DNA of 64,000 bases from Bauldia sp963759235 (GTDB lineage Bacteria > Pseudomonadota > Alphaproteobacteria > Rhizobiales > Kaistiaceae): assembly GCA_963759235.1 (NCBI GenBank), contig CAVWYO010000011.1, forward strand, positions 12,073 to 76,072. The letters run 5' to 3'. The position numbers and the translations under genes are program-made. Of the stretch, positions 37,767 to 46,414 are shown piece by piece. The notes under the pieces were generated by a model. It worked only from the letters and a program-made list of their open reading frames with translations. It had not been told where the DNA came from and did not search any database. Within the stretch, counting starts at the first letter, position 1. Each line of letters starts with the position of its first letter.

Positions 37767-38138
37767 TTAGCCGGCGCCCTCCGAACCGCTTGGCGCCGCC
37801 TTGCGTGGACGCCAGGAAAACGGGCCAGACCGTTCGAAGAGCCAAGAATACTGGATCGTCATCTGCCCGGCGCGCGTCACCCGATAACCGGCGCTGCCCA
37901 GCCCGAGCAGGATGATGAAATCGACGACGTAGAACTGCAGCGAGAGCAGCGTGCCGCTGAAGAGGGCGAAGTGGATGAACCGTACGGCGGCGGTGAGAAG
38001 CGCGATGTAGAACACCAATTTTGGGAAGAGCCGCCAAGTCACCGCGACGGCCCGGCCGGTAAGATAAGCCGCGCCCCCTCCGAGGAAGAGGGTGACGAGC
38101 AAAAAGTCGGCGAGACTGACTTCCCAGATGATACCCAT
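37767..38138 (-). CDS. DUF6867 family membrane protein
   Basis: The 123-residue protein has three or four hydrophobic helices (SLADFLLVTLFLGGGAAYL, then LVFYIALLTAAVRF, then VVDFIILLGLGSAGY). DUF6867 proteins sit after livF in many Rhizobiales, and this one does too, nine bases after livF. Its role is unknown; it may support the permease. Confidence 0.8.
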   Translation of the reverse strand: MGIIWEVSLADFLLVTLFLGGGAAYLTGRAVAVTWRLFPKLVFYIALLTAAVRFIHFALFSGTLLSLQFYVVDFIILLGLGSAGYRVTRAGQMTIQYSWLFERSGPFSWRPRKAAPSGSEGAG

Positions 38139-38146
38139 CGACTCCG

Positions 38147-38869
38147 CTAGTGCGCGCCCCCTTCCAGATACGCGGCGCGAACCTCTTCCCGCTCCAGCAG
38201 CTCACGGCCGCTGCCGGCCATGGTGATCTCGCCGTTGACCATCACATAGCCACGATGGGCGAGACGGAGCGCGTGATAGGCGTTCTGCTCGACAAGGAAA
38301 ACGGTCAAGCCCTCGTTGCGGTTGAGATCGCGGAGCACATCGAATATCTGGCGCACGATCAAAGGGGCAAGGCCGAGAGACGGCTCGTCGAGGAGGAGAA
38401 GCCGGGGGCGGCTCATCAGCGCGCGGGCGATCGACAACATCTGCTGCTCGCCGCCCGACAAGGTGCCGCCACGCTGACCCTGCCGGCGCCTGAGGATCGG
38501 AAAGAGGCCGAAGACCCGCTCGGCATCCTCGTCGAAATGGTCGAGGCCGATCGCCGCGGCGCCCATCTGGAGATTCTCCAGAACGGTCATCCGCGGGAAG
38601 ATGCGGCGGCCTTCCGGCGCCTGGCTGATCGACATCCGCATGATCTCGTGGGTCGGGTATTCGGTGATGTCGACGCCGTCGAACACGATCTGCCCTTCGC
38701 GGGCGCGCGGGTTGCCGCAGATCGTCATCATCAGCGTCGACTTGCCGGCGCCGTTCGCCCCGATCAGCGTGACGATCTCGTTCTCGTTGACCTCCACGTC
38801 GACGCCGCGGAGCGCGATGATGTTGCCGTAGTAGGTCTTGACCCCGCTGACGGAGAGGAGAGCGGTCAC
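38147..38869 (-). CDS. livF: Branched-chain amino-acid ABC transporter ATP-binding protein
   Basis: The 240-residue ATPase has Walker A GANGAGKS, signature LSGGEQQ, Walker B LLLLDEP and the H-loop region EQNAYHAL typical of LivF. GTG 38869 gives the usual start VTALLSV. It overlaps livG by four bases (ATGA-type), an operon sign. Confidence 0.93.
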   Translation of the reverse strand: MTALLSVSGVKTYYGNIIALRGVDVEVNENEIVTLIGANGAGKSTLMMTICGNPRAREGQIVFDGVDITEYPTHEIMRMSISQAPEGRRIFPRMTVLENLQMGAAAIGLDHFDEDAERVFGLFPILRRRQGQRGGTLSGGEQQMLSIARALMSRPRLLLLDEPSLGLAPLIVRQIFDVLRDLNRNEGLTVFLVEQNAYHALRLAHRGYVMVNGEITMAGSGRELLEREEVRAAYLEGGAH

Positions 38870-39768
38870 GCGGTAGCCTCCCGCGCCGGGGCCTTGACCT
38901 CCTCGTCCTCGACGCCGAGATACGCGGCGATCACCCTGGGGTCGTGACGGACGAATTCGGCCGCACCGTCGGAGATCTTCTCGCCGTAATCGAGCACGAC
39001 GATGTGGTCGGAGATCTCCATGACAACCCTCATGTCGTGTTCGATCAGCAGAATCGAGATGTCGTGCTCGTCGCGGATAAAGCGCAGCAGGTGGTTGAGA
39101 TCGGCCGACTCGTGTGGATTGAGCCCGGCCGCCGGCTCGTCGAGGCAAAGGAGCTTCGGCTCGGTGCACATCGCGCGGGCGACCTCGAGACGGCGCTGCG
39201 CCCCATAGGGGAGATCGGCGGCCGGATTGTCGGCCCGCTCGGTCAGGCCGATCTGCTCCAGCCAATACTTCGCCCGTTCGAGCGCCGCTTTCATGCCGTC
39301 GCGATAGCTGCTCAGGCCGAGCAGCCCTCCAATCGTATAGTAGGAAGCAAGCATCAGCTTGTTGTGCTGGGCGACGAACAGGTTCTCGAGCACCGTCATG
39401 CCGCCGAACAGGCGGATGTTCTGGAAGGTCCGGGCGACCCGCGCGTCCCGTGCGATCTCGAAATCCGGCATGCGGTCGAGAAGAAAGATGCTGCCGTCCG
39501 CCAAACTCCGGTTGCCTGCGGCGGTAAGGCGCTCAAGTCTGGCGGAATCGAGCTTGTCGAGCGCCAGGGCGATCCGCCCCTCGCTCGGCTTGTAGAAGCC
39601 GGTGATGCAGTTGAACGCCGTCGTCTTGCCGGCCCCGTTCGGGCCGATGATCGCGGTGATGTCGCCACGGCCGGCGCTGAACGAGAGATCGTCGATGGCG
39701 ACCAGCCCGCCGAAGCGCATGGTCAGGTGCTCGACGGTGAGAATCGGGTCGGCTTCCCAGCGATTCAC
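38866..39768 (-). CDS. livG: Branched-chain amino-acid ABC transporter ATP-binding protein
   Basis: The 300-residue ATPase has Walker A GPNGAGKT, signature-like LPYGAQRRLEVARA, Walker B LLCLDEP and the C-terminal SDHIVVLDYGEKISDG of LivG. An insert near residues 80-110 (ADGSIFLLDRMPDFEIARDA) is typical of the alphaproteobacterial type. It overlaps livM by four bases. Confidence 0.93.
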   Translation of the reverse strand: MNRWEADPILTVEHLTMRFGGLVAIDDLSFSAGRGDITAIIGPNGAGKTTAFNCITGFYKPSEGRIALALDKLDSARLERLTAAGNRSLADGSIFLLDRMPDFEIARDARVARTFQNIRLFGGMTVLENLFVAQHNKLMLASYYTIGGLLGLSSYRDGMKAALERAKYWLEQIGLTERADNPAADLPYGAQRRLEVARAMCTEPKLLCLDEPAAGLNPHESADLNHLLRFIRDEHDISILLIEHDMRVVMEISDHIVVLDYGEKISDGAAEFVRHDPRVIAAYLGVEDEEVKAPAREATA

Positions 39769-41183
39769 CCGCGGCCCTCCCCGACAAGTTCGGCCCGAAC
39801 CGTCTTCGCCCGCCCCTTCAGGGCGATCGACGGCTGGCGGGTGGAGATCAGGCCGCGTGGCCGCCAGACCATGATCAGCACCATCGCCATGCCGACGATC
39901 AGCATGCGGTATTCCTGCAATTCGCGCAGCGCCTCGAACGCCGTGTTGAGGAAGATGACGGCGATGACGATGCCGAGCTGGCTGCCCAGCCCGCCGAGCA
40001 CGACGACCGCAAGGATGATGAAGGATTCGATCGCCGTGAAGCTCTCGGGCGAGATGAAGCCCTGTCGGGTGGCGAAGAACGAGCCGGCGAAGCCGCCGAA
40101 CATCGCACCGACGGCAAAGGCGGTGAGCTTGGTGTTGGTGGTGTTGATGCCGAGCGAGCGGCAGGCGATCTCGTCCTCACGCAAGGCTTCCCACGCGCGA
40201 CCGACGGGAAGACGACGCAGCCTGAGCGTGATGAAATTGGTGACCAGGGCAAGGATCAGGATGATGTAGTAGAGGTAGACGATGCGTTGCAGAGGCGAAT
40301 ATTCAAGGCCGAAAATCGCGGCGAAGCCTCCCTCGCCGCGCTCGAAGGGAATGCCGAACAGCGTCGGGCGCGGGATGCCGGAAATGCCGTCGGGACCGTT
40401 GGTCAAGCTGTACCAGTTGACGATCACGATCCGGACCATCTCGCCGAAGGCGAGCGTCACGATGGCAAGATAGTCGCCGCGCAGGCGGAGCACCGGGAAA
40501 CCGAGGATCAGCCCCCAGCCGGCGGCCAGCATCCCCGCCATCGGCAGGCAGACCCAGAACCCCAGATCGAAGTTGGTGGCGAGCAAGCCAAACGAATAGG
40601 CGCCCACCGCGTAAAAGGCGACATAGCCGAGGTCGAGGAGGCCGGCGAGGCCGACCACGACATTCAGCCCCCAGCCGAGCATGCAGTAGGTGAGGACGAC
40701 GATCGCCTGGTCCATCCAATAGCGGTTGGCGAAGGGAAGAAACGGCATCACCAGGGTGAAGGCGATCGCCACGACGAAAGCGGGCCATTTCCACTCCGTC
40801 ATCTGCGTGCCGCTCGGCAGGCGGCGGAAGGCGGTCGCGGTCACCGCCTTGATGGCGGTCGCGCGGTCCCACACGAACAGATTGAGGATGAGCCGGCCGC
40901 CGAAGACGACCGCAACGGCAATCGCCACGAGACCCCAATGTCCCGACAGGGAGAGCCCGCCGACCGCTGTCTCGGTCCTGAGGCCGATCATCGGACCCGA
41001 CATGGCGAGCGCGACGAAACCGGCGATGACGGCATCCTTCACCGCTGCCGCGACGCGGCCGCGGCCGCTCGGGTGGACGGCAAACGGTGGCTCGCCGGCA
41101 AATGCCCGAGCCCGGCGCTCGTCTTCGATCTCGGCCCCGACCGGCCCGCTGTCGACCGCGCTCTCTTCGGTCGCGTTCGCCAT
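39765..41183 (-). CDS. livM: Branched-chain amino-acid ABC transporter permease LivM
   Basis: The 472-residue permease has the LivM core with EAA-type loop (ALREDEIACRSLGINTTNTKLTAFA) and about ten helices. An N-terminal extension of about 130 residues with extra membrane segments fits the DUF3382-type N domain of LivM. ATG 41183 lies one base after the livH stop (TGAgATG), which supports coupling. Confidence 0.92.
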   Translation of the reverse strand: MANATEESAVDSGPVGAEIEDERRARAFAGEPPFAVHPSGRGRVAAAVKDAVIAGFVALAMSGPMIGLRTETAVGGLSLSGHWGLVAIAVAVVFGGRLILNLFVWDRATAIKAVTATAFRRLPSGTQMTEWKWPAFVVAIAFTLVMPFLPFANRYWMDQAIVVLTYCMLGWGLNVVVGLAGLLDLGYVAFYAVGAYSFGLLATNFDLGFWVCLPMAGMLAAGWGLILGFPVLRLRGDYLAIVTLAFGEMVRIVIVNWYSLTNGPDGISGIPRPTLFGIPFERGEGGFAAIFGLEYSPLQRIVYLYYIILILALVTNFITLRLRRLPVGRAWEALREDEIACRSLGINTTNTKLTAFAVGAMFGGFAGSFFATRQGFISPESFTAIESFIILAVVVLGGLGSQLGIVIAVIFLNTAFEALRELQEYRMLIVGMAMVLIMVWRPRGLISTRQPSIALKGRAKTVRAELVGEGRG

Positions 41184-41184
41184 C

Positions 41185-42108
41185 TCAGACCTTTTCGACC
41201 TCGGGTCGGCCAAGCAGGCCGGAGGGAAGGAAGATCAGCGTGATGGCGAGAATCGAGAAGGCGGCAACGTCCTTGTACTCGATGGAGAAATAGGCCGACC
41301 AGAACGTCTCGATGAGGCCGATCAGCAGGCCGCCGAGCATGGCGCCGGGAAGCGAGCCGATGCCGCCAAGCACCGCGGCGGTGAACGCCTTCACGCCCGC
41401 CAGGAAGCCGATGTAGAAGTCGATCACGCCGTAGTAGAGGAGGAACATGACGCCGGCGACGGCGGCGAGCGCCGCTCCCACCACGAAGGTGAGCGAGATC
41501 GTGCGGTCGACGTTGACGCCGAGCAGCGCCGCCATCCGGGCGTCCTGCTCGCAGGCACGCTGCGAGCGGCCGAGCGACGTCTTGGCGATCAGAAGCGTAA
41601 ATCCGGCCATCAGTGCGACGGTGAGAATGACGATGATGATCTGGATGTTGGAGATCTGGACGACGAAGCCGTCCTTCTCCATCAGCGAATAGCCACCGGT
41701 GATGATCGGCTGCACCGGCTTGACCCGCGCGCCCTGGCTGATCTGGACGAAGTTCTGGAGCGTGATCGACATGCCGATGGCGGTGATCAGCGGCGCCAGG
41801 CGGAACGAGCCGCGGAGCGGCCGGTAGGCGACCCGCTCGATCGTCCACCCCCAAACGGCGGTGAGCGACATGGCGATGACGACGACCAGAAGCAGCGCCA
41901 GAATCAGGACGAAGAACGGTGTGGCGGCGCTCACTCCGAGGATCAGGAGCGCGATCAAACCGATAAAGGCGCCCACCATGAAGATGTCGCCATGGGCAAA
42001 GTTGATCATGCCGATGATCCCGTAGACCATCGTGTAGCCGATCGCGATCAGCCCATAGATGGATCCGAGGGTCACCCCATTGATGAGCTGCTGGGTAAAG
42101 TACTCCAT
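41185..42108 (-). CDS. livH: Branched-chain amino-acid ABC transporter permease LivH
   Basis: The 307-residue permease starts the liv operon. Motifs include LINGVTLGSIYGLIAIGYTMVYGIIGMINFAHGD and GSLPGAMLGGLLIGLIE. It has about eight helices and the arginine-rich EAA-like ACEQDARMAALLGVN loop. The order livH, livM, livG, livF, DUF6867, binding protein is one leftward unit. Confidence 0.93.
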   Translation of the reverse strand: MEYFTQQLINGVTLGSIYGLIAIGYTMVYGIIGMINFAHGDIFMVGAFIGLIALLILGVSAATPFFVLILALLLVVVIAMSLTAVWGWTIERVAYRPLRGSFRLAPLITAIGMSITLQNFVQISQGARVKPVQPIITGGYSLMEKDGFVVQISNIQIIIVILTVALMAGFTLLIAKTSLGRSQRACEQDARMAALLGVNVDRTISLTFVVGAALAAVAGVMFLLYYGVIDFYIGFLAGVKAFTAAVLGGIGSLPGAMLGGLLIGLIETFWSAYFSIEYKDVAAFSILAITLIFLPSGLLGRPEVEKV

Positions 42109-42218
42109 GTCTGCCGTGTCCCCTTCCGGCCGTTCCGGCCGTGGAAGCTCGGTGTTCGGCGCCGGCTTCTCTTAACCGTCTTGGTTACCAAGCCCTACCG
42201 GACAACACAACGGGGTGA

Positions 42219-43505
42219 TCAGGATGGGGGTTGCGGCGGATCGGCCGGGGCAGGTTGGTCGGACGCCTGATCGGTCGACGGCGGCGGCTCGGAACGCGGG
42301 TCGAGGGTCGCGCTTTCCGGAGTGACGGCCTTCAGCGGCAGCCCCTGGAAGGCCTCGCGGCTTGGGGCCTGGCGCTTTGACATCCGGTAGACGGTGTAAA
42401 GCCCGAGGAGGAAATGGACCGTCGCGGCGAAGCCAAACAGGCCTTCCGGCATGATGTGCTGCATGGCGAGCGAGGCAAGGATCGGTCCGATCATCGATCC
42501 GAAGCCGAGCAGCAGCAGCAGACCGCCGGCGATTCTGACGAAATCGTCGGGCGCGGCGAAGTCGTTGGCGTGGGCAACGGCGATGCCGTACATCGGATAG
42601 ATCATGGCGCCGAAGAGGATCGCGATACCGGCCACCACCATCGGCTGGCGCGGCTGAAACAGAACCATGGCCAGAGCCACGACGATGGCGCCTGCCGCCA
42701 GTCCGACGAGCACGCGCCGGCGGTCCATGCTGTCGGAGAGACGGCCAAGCGGGAACTGGACGAGCGATCCGCCGAGGACCGCGCCTGCCATCAGCAATGC
42801 AACGTCGGGGACCGGCAGTCCGATCCGTCGGGCAAAGACCGCGCCGAGCGTTCCGAAGGCGCTGTTCACCATGCCGATCATGAAGCAGCCGACCGCGGCG
42901 ACCGGCGAGTTTGAGTAGAGCGCCGCGATATTGAGGCGCGTGGTCTTCAAGGGCTGGGGATGCTGGGCCGTTGACAGGGCGGTGGGCAGGATCGCCAAGC
43001 AGTAGAGGATTGCCCCGATAGCGAAGAAGAAGAAAGTCGATGGCGGTTGGATGACCATGAGTAGCTGGCCGGCGGTCGAGGAGCCGAACACCACCATCTG
43101 GTAGATCGAGAAGATCGTTCCCCGGTTCTCCCGCGAGGCACGTTCGTTCAGCCACAATTCAACGATCATCGAGGCGCCGGCGAAGCAGAAGCCGGAGAGC
43201 GCCCGCAGCGTGATCCACGCCACCGGCGAGACGATCAGGATGTTGAGCAGGATGGCGACGGCGGCAAGCGACGCCATGGTTCCATAGCCGCGCACGTGGC
43301 CGACCCGCCGCACCACCATCGGCACCAGAAGGCATCCGGCCATGAAACCGACCGACCAGCCCGTGCCGATCAGGCCAAGTTCAAGGGTGGTGAATCCCTC
43401 CGCGGTCCCCTGCAGGGGGAGCAACAGGCCGTGCAGACCCCCGGCCATAAGAAGAAAGGCCGAGCCGAGGAGGAGGGCGGCAATGGGGAGCAGCGTGGAG
43501 GCCAT
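42219..43505 (-). CDS. MFS transporter
   Basis: The 428-residue protein has twelve hydrophobic segments and MFS motifs: GTGWSVGFMAGCLLVPMVVRRVGHVR (motif A-like, residues 50-75) and GRLSDSMDRRRVLV for the second half. A proline-rich cytosolic tail of about 25 residues ends it. It resembles the YcaD/UMF1-like drug or sugar exporters. ATG 43505 begins the first helix. The substrate is unknown. Confidence 0.88.
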   Translation of the reverse strand: MASTLLPIAALLLGSAFLLMAGGLHGLLLPLQGTAEGFTTLELGLIGTGWSVGFMAGCLLVPMVVRRVGHVRGYGTMASLAAVAILLNILIVSPVAWITLRALSGFCFAGASMIVELWLNERASRENRGTIFSIYQMVVFGSSTAGQLLMVIQPPSTFFFFAIGAILYCLAILPTALSTAQHPQPLKTTRLNIAALYSNSPVAAVGCFMIGMVNSAFGTLGAVFARRIGLPVPDVALLMAGAVLGGSLVQFPLGRLSDSMDRRRVLVGLAAGAIVVALAMVLFQPRQPMVVAGIAILFGAMIYPMYGIAVAHANDFAAPDDFVRIAGGLLLLLGFGSMIGPILASLAMQHIMPEGLFGFAATVHFLLGLYTVYRMSKRQAPSREAFQGLPLKAVTPESATLDPRSEPPPSTDQASDQPAPADPPQPPS

Positions 43506-43635
43506 CAGGCCTGGCGATTCGTTGGGCGGAACGGAGGGGCGTCGCAACGTCCGACCTTTCCCCTCTTCCCGTCGCGAAATCAAGGCTGCCCTGTGACGGT
43601 GCCGCCTCTCAGCGGCGCCGATATCGCGGCACTCG

Positions 43636-44524
43636 CTAGATGAACAGTGGCGTGACCAGCGAGAAGTCGTGATGAGAGAGATTCAGATGGGCGTCGACCT
43701 TGCCGAACTTGATCTGGTCGGTACCGCCGGCGCCGTCGCTGTCGTAATAGAGCGATCCGCTGCTTTTGTCGTAGATCAGGTGGTCGTTGCCGTCGTGGGC
43801 ATGCGTTCCGATGCGAAACTCGCCCGCCTTGACGGTGCCGCCATGGCCAAATGCGATGAACTCTTGCTTGTTCAGTTCAAAGTGGTCGTGCCCGACCTGG
43901 AAGTCGGTGACGACGCCGACGCCGTCGAGAGAGAAAAAGTGGAAGGTGTCGTCGCCCGGCCCGCCGGTGAGCTTGTCTTTGCCGCTGAAGGCGTAAAGCA
44001 AGTCGGCCCCTTTGCCACCGATGAGCACATCATTCCCTTCGCCGCCTGTGAGGTAGTCTTTCCCCTTGCCACCCTCGATGTGATCATTCCCGCCCGTGCC
44101 ATGGACCGAGTTCGTCTCCTTTGCCGGCCTTGATAACGTCCGCAAAATCACCGGCCCAGATGATGTCGTCCTGCGCGGATCCGGCGATGTTCATCGGCCC
44201 CGGCTGGAGGAGGGCGAGGAGCAGGTACGATTGCCCGCCGGCATTTTGGATCCCCTCCAGGAAGGTGTGAAAATCAAGATTGTATCCCGATGCGTCGAGC
44301 GTCAGCACTCCTTGCTGGAACAGATGAAAGCCGGTGATGGTGCCGGCCGAAACCGGGTGGCCGGAAAAGTCACCGTCGAAGACAAGCTTGATCGAGCCGG
44401 CCTTGACCGTGAAGTGATCGGCGCTCGACTTTGAAATATTGCCGTCATTCAGCACATCCGACAGCGCATCGGTTCGCGACTGACCGGCCCCGTGCGGGTT
44501 GTCCATCTTCCATTTGATGGCCAT
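43636..44524 (-). CDS. RTX-repeat calcium-binding protein, frameshifted
   Basis: The N-terminal frame (from ATG 44524, with GGGAG eight bases upstream) starts MAIKWKMDNPHGAGQ and stops soon after GDFADVIKAGKGDE. The other frame resumes NSVHGTGGNDHIEGGKGKDYLTGGEGND and runs to 43636. The nonapeptide GGxGxD repeats bind calcium and mark a secreted RTX-type protein. One extra base near 44108-44113 explains the break; correcting it gives about 295 residues. No signal peptide: export would be by type I secretion. No transporter genes adjoin. Confidence 0.75.
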
Positions 44525-44722
44525 GGGCGTTCTCCCGAAAAAAGCAGGCCTTCGCGCGACCGTCGCGCGACTAGGCATGATCTCCGGTAACACGCCACAT
44601 ATTCCGTATCAGTGACGGAGATCACAAGTACATATCGTATTTTTTTCGGATCGACAAAGGGCGCACGCCAGATGGTCCCGCGCAAAACTCGCCCGGCGGT
44701 GGGGAGGTCGGGCGTAGGCCGG

Positions 44723-45388
44723 CTACATGATCCCGGTTCTGGCGAAGATCGTCTCGGTCGGCTCGCCTGCTTCGATCATGCGGCGGACGGTATCCTCGCC
44801 ATCGACCTTGGCGAGGGCGTTGCGGATGACGTCCGCGACCGCTGCCGCCGGGATCACAACAACTCCGTCGATGTCGCCGACCACGACGTCGCCGGGAGCG
44901 ACACGCGTGCCATTGGCAAAGCCGACGGGACAGCGGAAATCGATGACGCTGCCACGGTCGCGCTGGTCTTGGGCGTAGGGGCCGCGCGAGAAGACCGGGA
45001 AGCCGAGCCGTGCGATCTCGCCGGTGTCGCGATGATAGCCTTCCAGAACAGCTCCGGCCGCCTCGAGATGCATCGCACGGAGGCTCATCAGCCCGCCCCA
45101 CAAGGCGTAGTCCGGCGAGCCGCCGGCAGTCACATAGACCTCGTTGGGCTTGAGGTCGTCGAGGGCGCGGAACAACAATCCGTAAGCCTCCGATTTGCCG
45201 TTTTCGCCCGCACTCACATCGGCTACCTGTACCGGCATGGCCCGCCCGACGATGATCGTTTCGGGGCGAATTGCGCGGATTTCCGGCGGCAGGAATTGCC
45301 GGTTCAGTCCCGCGGCGTCCATCACGTCGCCGATCACCGCGGTGAACAGGCGGTCGCGGATGATGGCGAAGAGCTCTTTGTCGGTCAT
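44723..45388 (-). CDS. RraA-like 4-hydroxy-4-methyl-2-oxoglutarate aldolase family
   Basis: The 221-residue protein has the RraA/HMG-aldolase motifs IGDVMDAAGL, GGSPDYALWGGLMSLRAMHLEAAGAVLEG and DIDGVVVIP, with the arginine and aspartate metal-site residues. Members are metal-dependent aldolases or decarboxylases. ATG 45388 is used. Gene context does not define a substrate; it lies between the RTX gene and the glycosylase gene. Confidence 0.8.
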   Translation of the reverse strand: MTDKELFAIIRDRLFTAVIGDVMDAAGLNRQFLPPEIRAIRPETIIVGRAMPVQVADVSAGENGKSEAYGLLFRALDDLKPNEVYVTAGGSPDYALWGGLMSLRAMHLEAAGAVLEGYHRDTGEIARLGFPVFSRGPYAQDQRDRGSVIDFRCPVGFANGTRVAPGDVVVGDIDGVVVIPAAAVADVIRNALAKVDGEDTVRRMIEAGEPTETIFARTGIM

Positions 45389-45455
45389 CGTGGTACTCCC
45401 GGACCGCCGGTGGCGGCCATCTGTGGCGCGTAGCTTTCGAGGATGCGGGGAACGC

Positions 45456-46268
45456 TCAGTCCGGCCCGTCCAGCGCATCCTTCAGTGTCAGAAAATCGCG
45501 CCAGGCGAAGCGCTTGTGGAGGGGCTGGCGGAGGAGATAGGCCGGATGGAGCGTCGGCAGGGCGCGGATCCGGCGCTTGCCGGTGTCGTACTCGCGCCAG
45601 CGCCCCCTCAGCCTGAGGATGCCCTCCGGGCTGTCGAGCAGTTCGCTCGCCGCCGCGCCGCCGAGAAGCACCAGGAAGTCGGGGTCGGCGAGCTCGATCT
45701 GACGTTCGATGAACGGGCGGCAGACCGCGGTCTCCTGCGGCGTCGGGCGGCGATTGCCCGGCGGCCGCCACGGCACGATGTTGGCGATATAGACGGCGGT
45801 GCGGTCGAGGCCGATCGCGGCGAGCATCCGGTCGAGGAGTTGCCCCGACCGGCCGACGAAGGGCAGGCCCTGGATGTCTTCGTCGCGGCCCGGCCCTTCG
45901 CCGACGAGCATGACGCGCGCGGCCGGATTGCCGTCGGCGAAAACAAGTTGCGTGGCGGTAAGGCGGAGATTGCATCCTTCGAAACGGTCGAGCGCGGCGC
46001 GCAGTTCATCCAACGTGGTGGCGGCCTTCGCAATGTCGCGCGCTTCGCGGGCGGTCTCGTCGGTCGGCGGGACCGGCGCCGGCCGATGCGAGGCGCGGGG
46101 AGGCGAGGCGAGGGGAGGCGGCAACCGTGGCGCTTCCGGCTTCGGCGGTTCTGGAGGCCGCGCGGCCAGCCGATCGACAGCATGCTCGTCGAGGGCGATG
46201 TCGACACCCATCTCGGAATACCATGCGATGAGTGCCGCGGCAGCGTCCGTGCCGGGGTCGATGGCCAT
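45456..46268 (-). CDS. Uracil-DNA glycosylase, family 4-like
   Basis: The 270-residue protein has the family-4 active-site motif VGEGPGRDED, GLPFVGRSGQLLD, and the late HPAYLLRQ with the catalytic-side His. The iron-sulfur cysteine pair CxxC at the start of the family is absent: only C in EGCNLR and in TAVCRPF remain. The N-terminal 80 residues are alanine/proline-rich and less conserved. It starts at ATG 46268; an ATG two codons earlier is possible. It probably removes uracil from DNA. Confidence 0.8.
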   Translation of the reverse strand: MAIDPGTDAAAALIAWYSEMGVDIALDEHAVDRLAARPPEPPKPEAPRLPPPLASPPRASHRPAPVPPTDETAREARDIAKAATTLDELRAALDRFEGCNLRLTATQLVFADGNPAARVMLVGEGPGRDEDIQGLPFVGRSGQLLDRMLAAIGLDRTAVYIANIVPWRPPGNRRPTPQETAVCRPFIERQIELADPDFLVLLGGAAASELLDSPEGILRLRGRWREYDTGKRRIRALPTLHPAYLLRQPLHKRFAWRDFLTLKDALDGPD

Positions 46269-46414
46269 GATCACGTTCTCGTGGTCGGCGGGAACGACGA
46301 CTCCGCCCTATCTTTCGCAGGGTAGACGGCGGGCCGGCGGGCGCAAGGAGTAGATCGCGACGGGAGCCGAAAGAGCATTCCCGGTTTGAAACGCTCTCGA
46401 GCTGGAGACATCCC

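Noticed and set aside
44594..44722. Palindromic CGCGCGACCGTCGCGCG upstream of the RTX gene as an operator
   Set aside because: Found at 44553-44569, inside the start region; too GC-biased to distinguish from chance, and no regulator is nearby.
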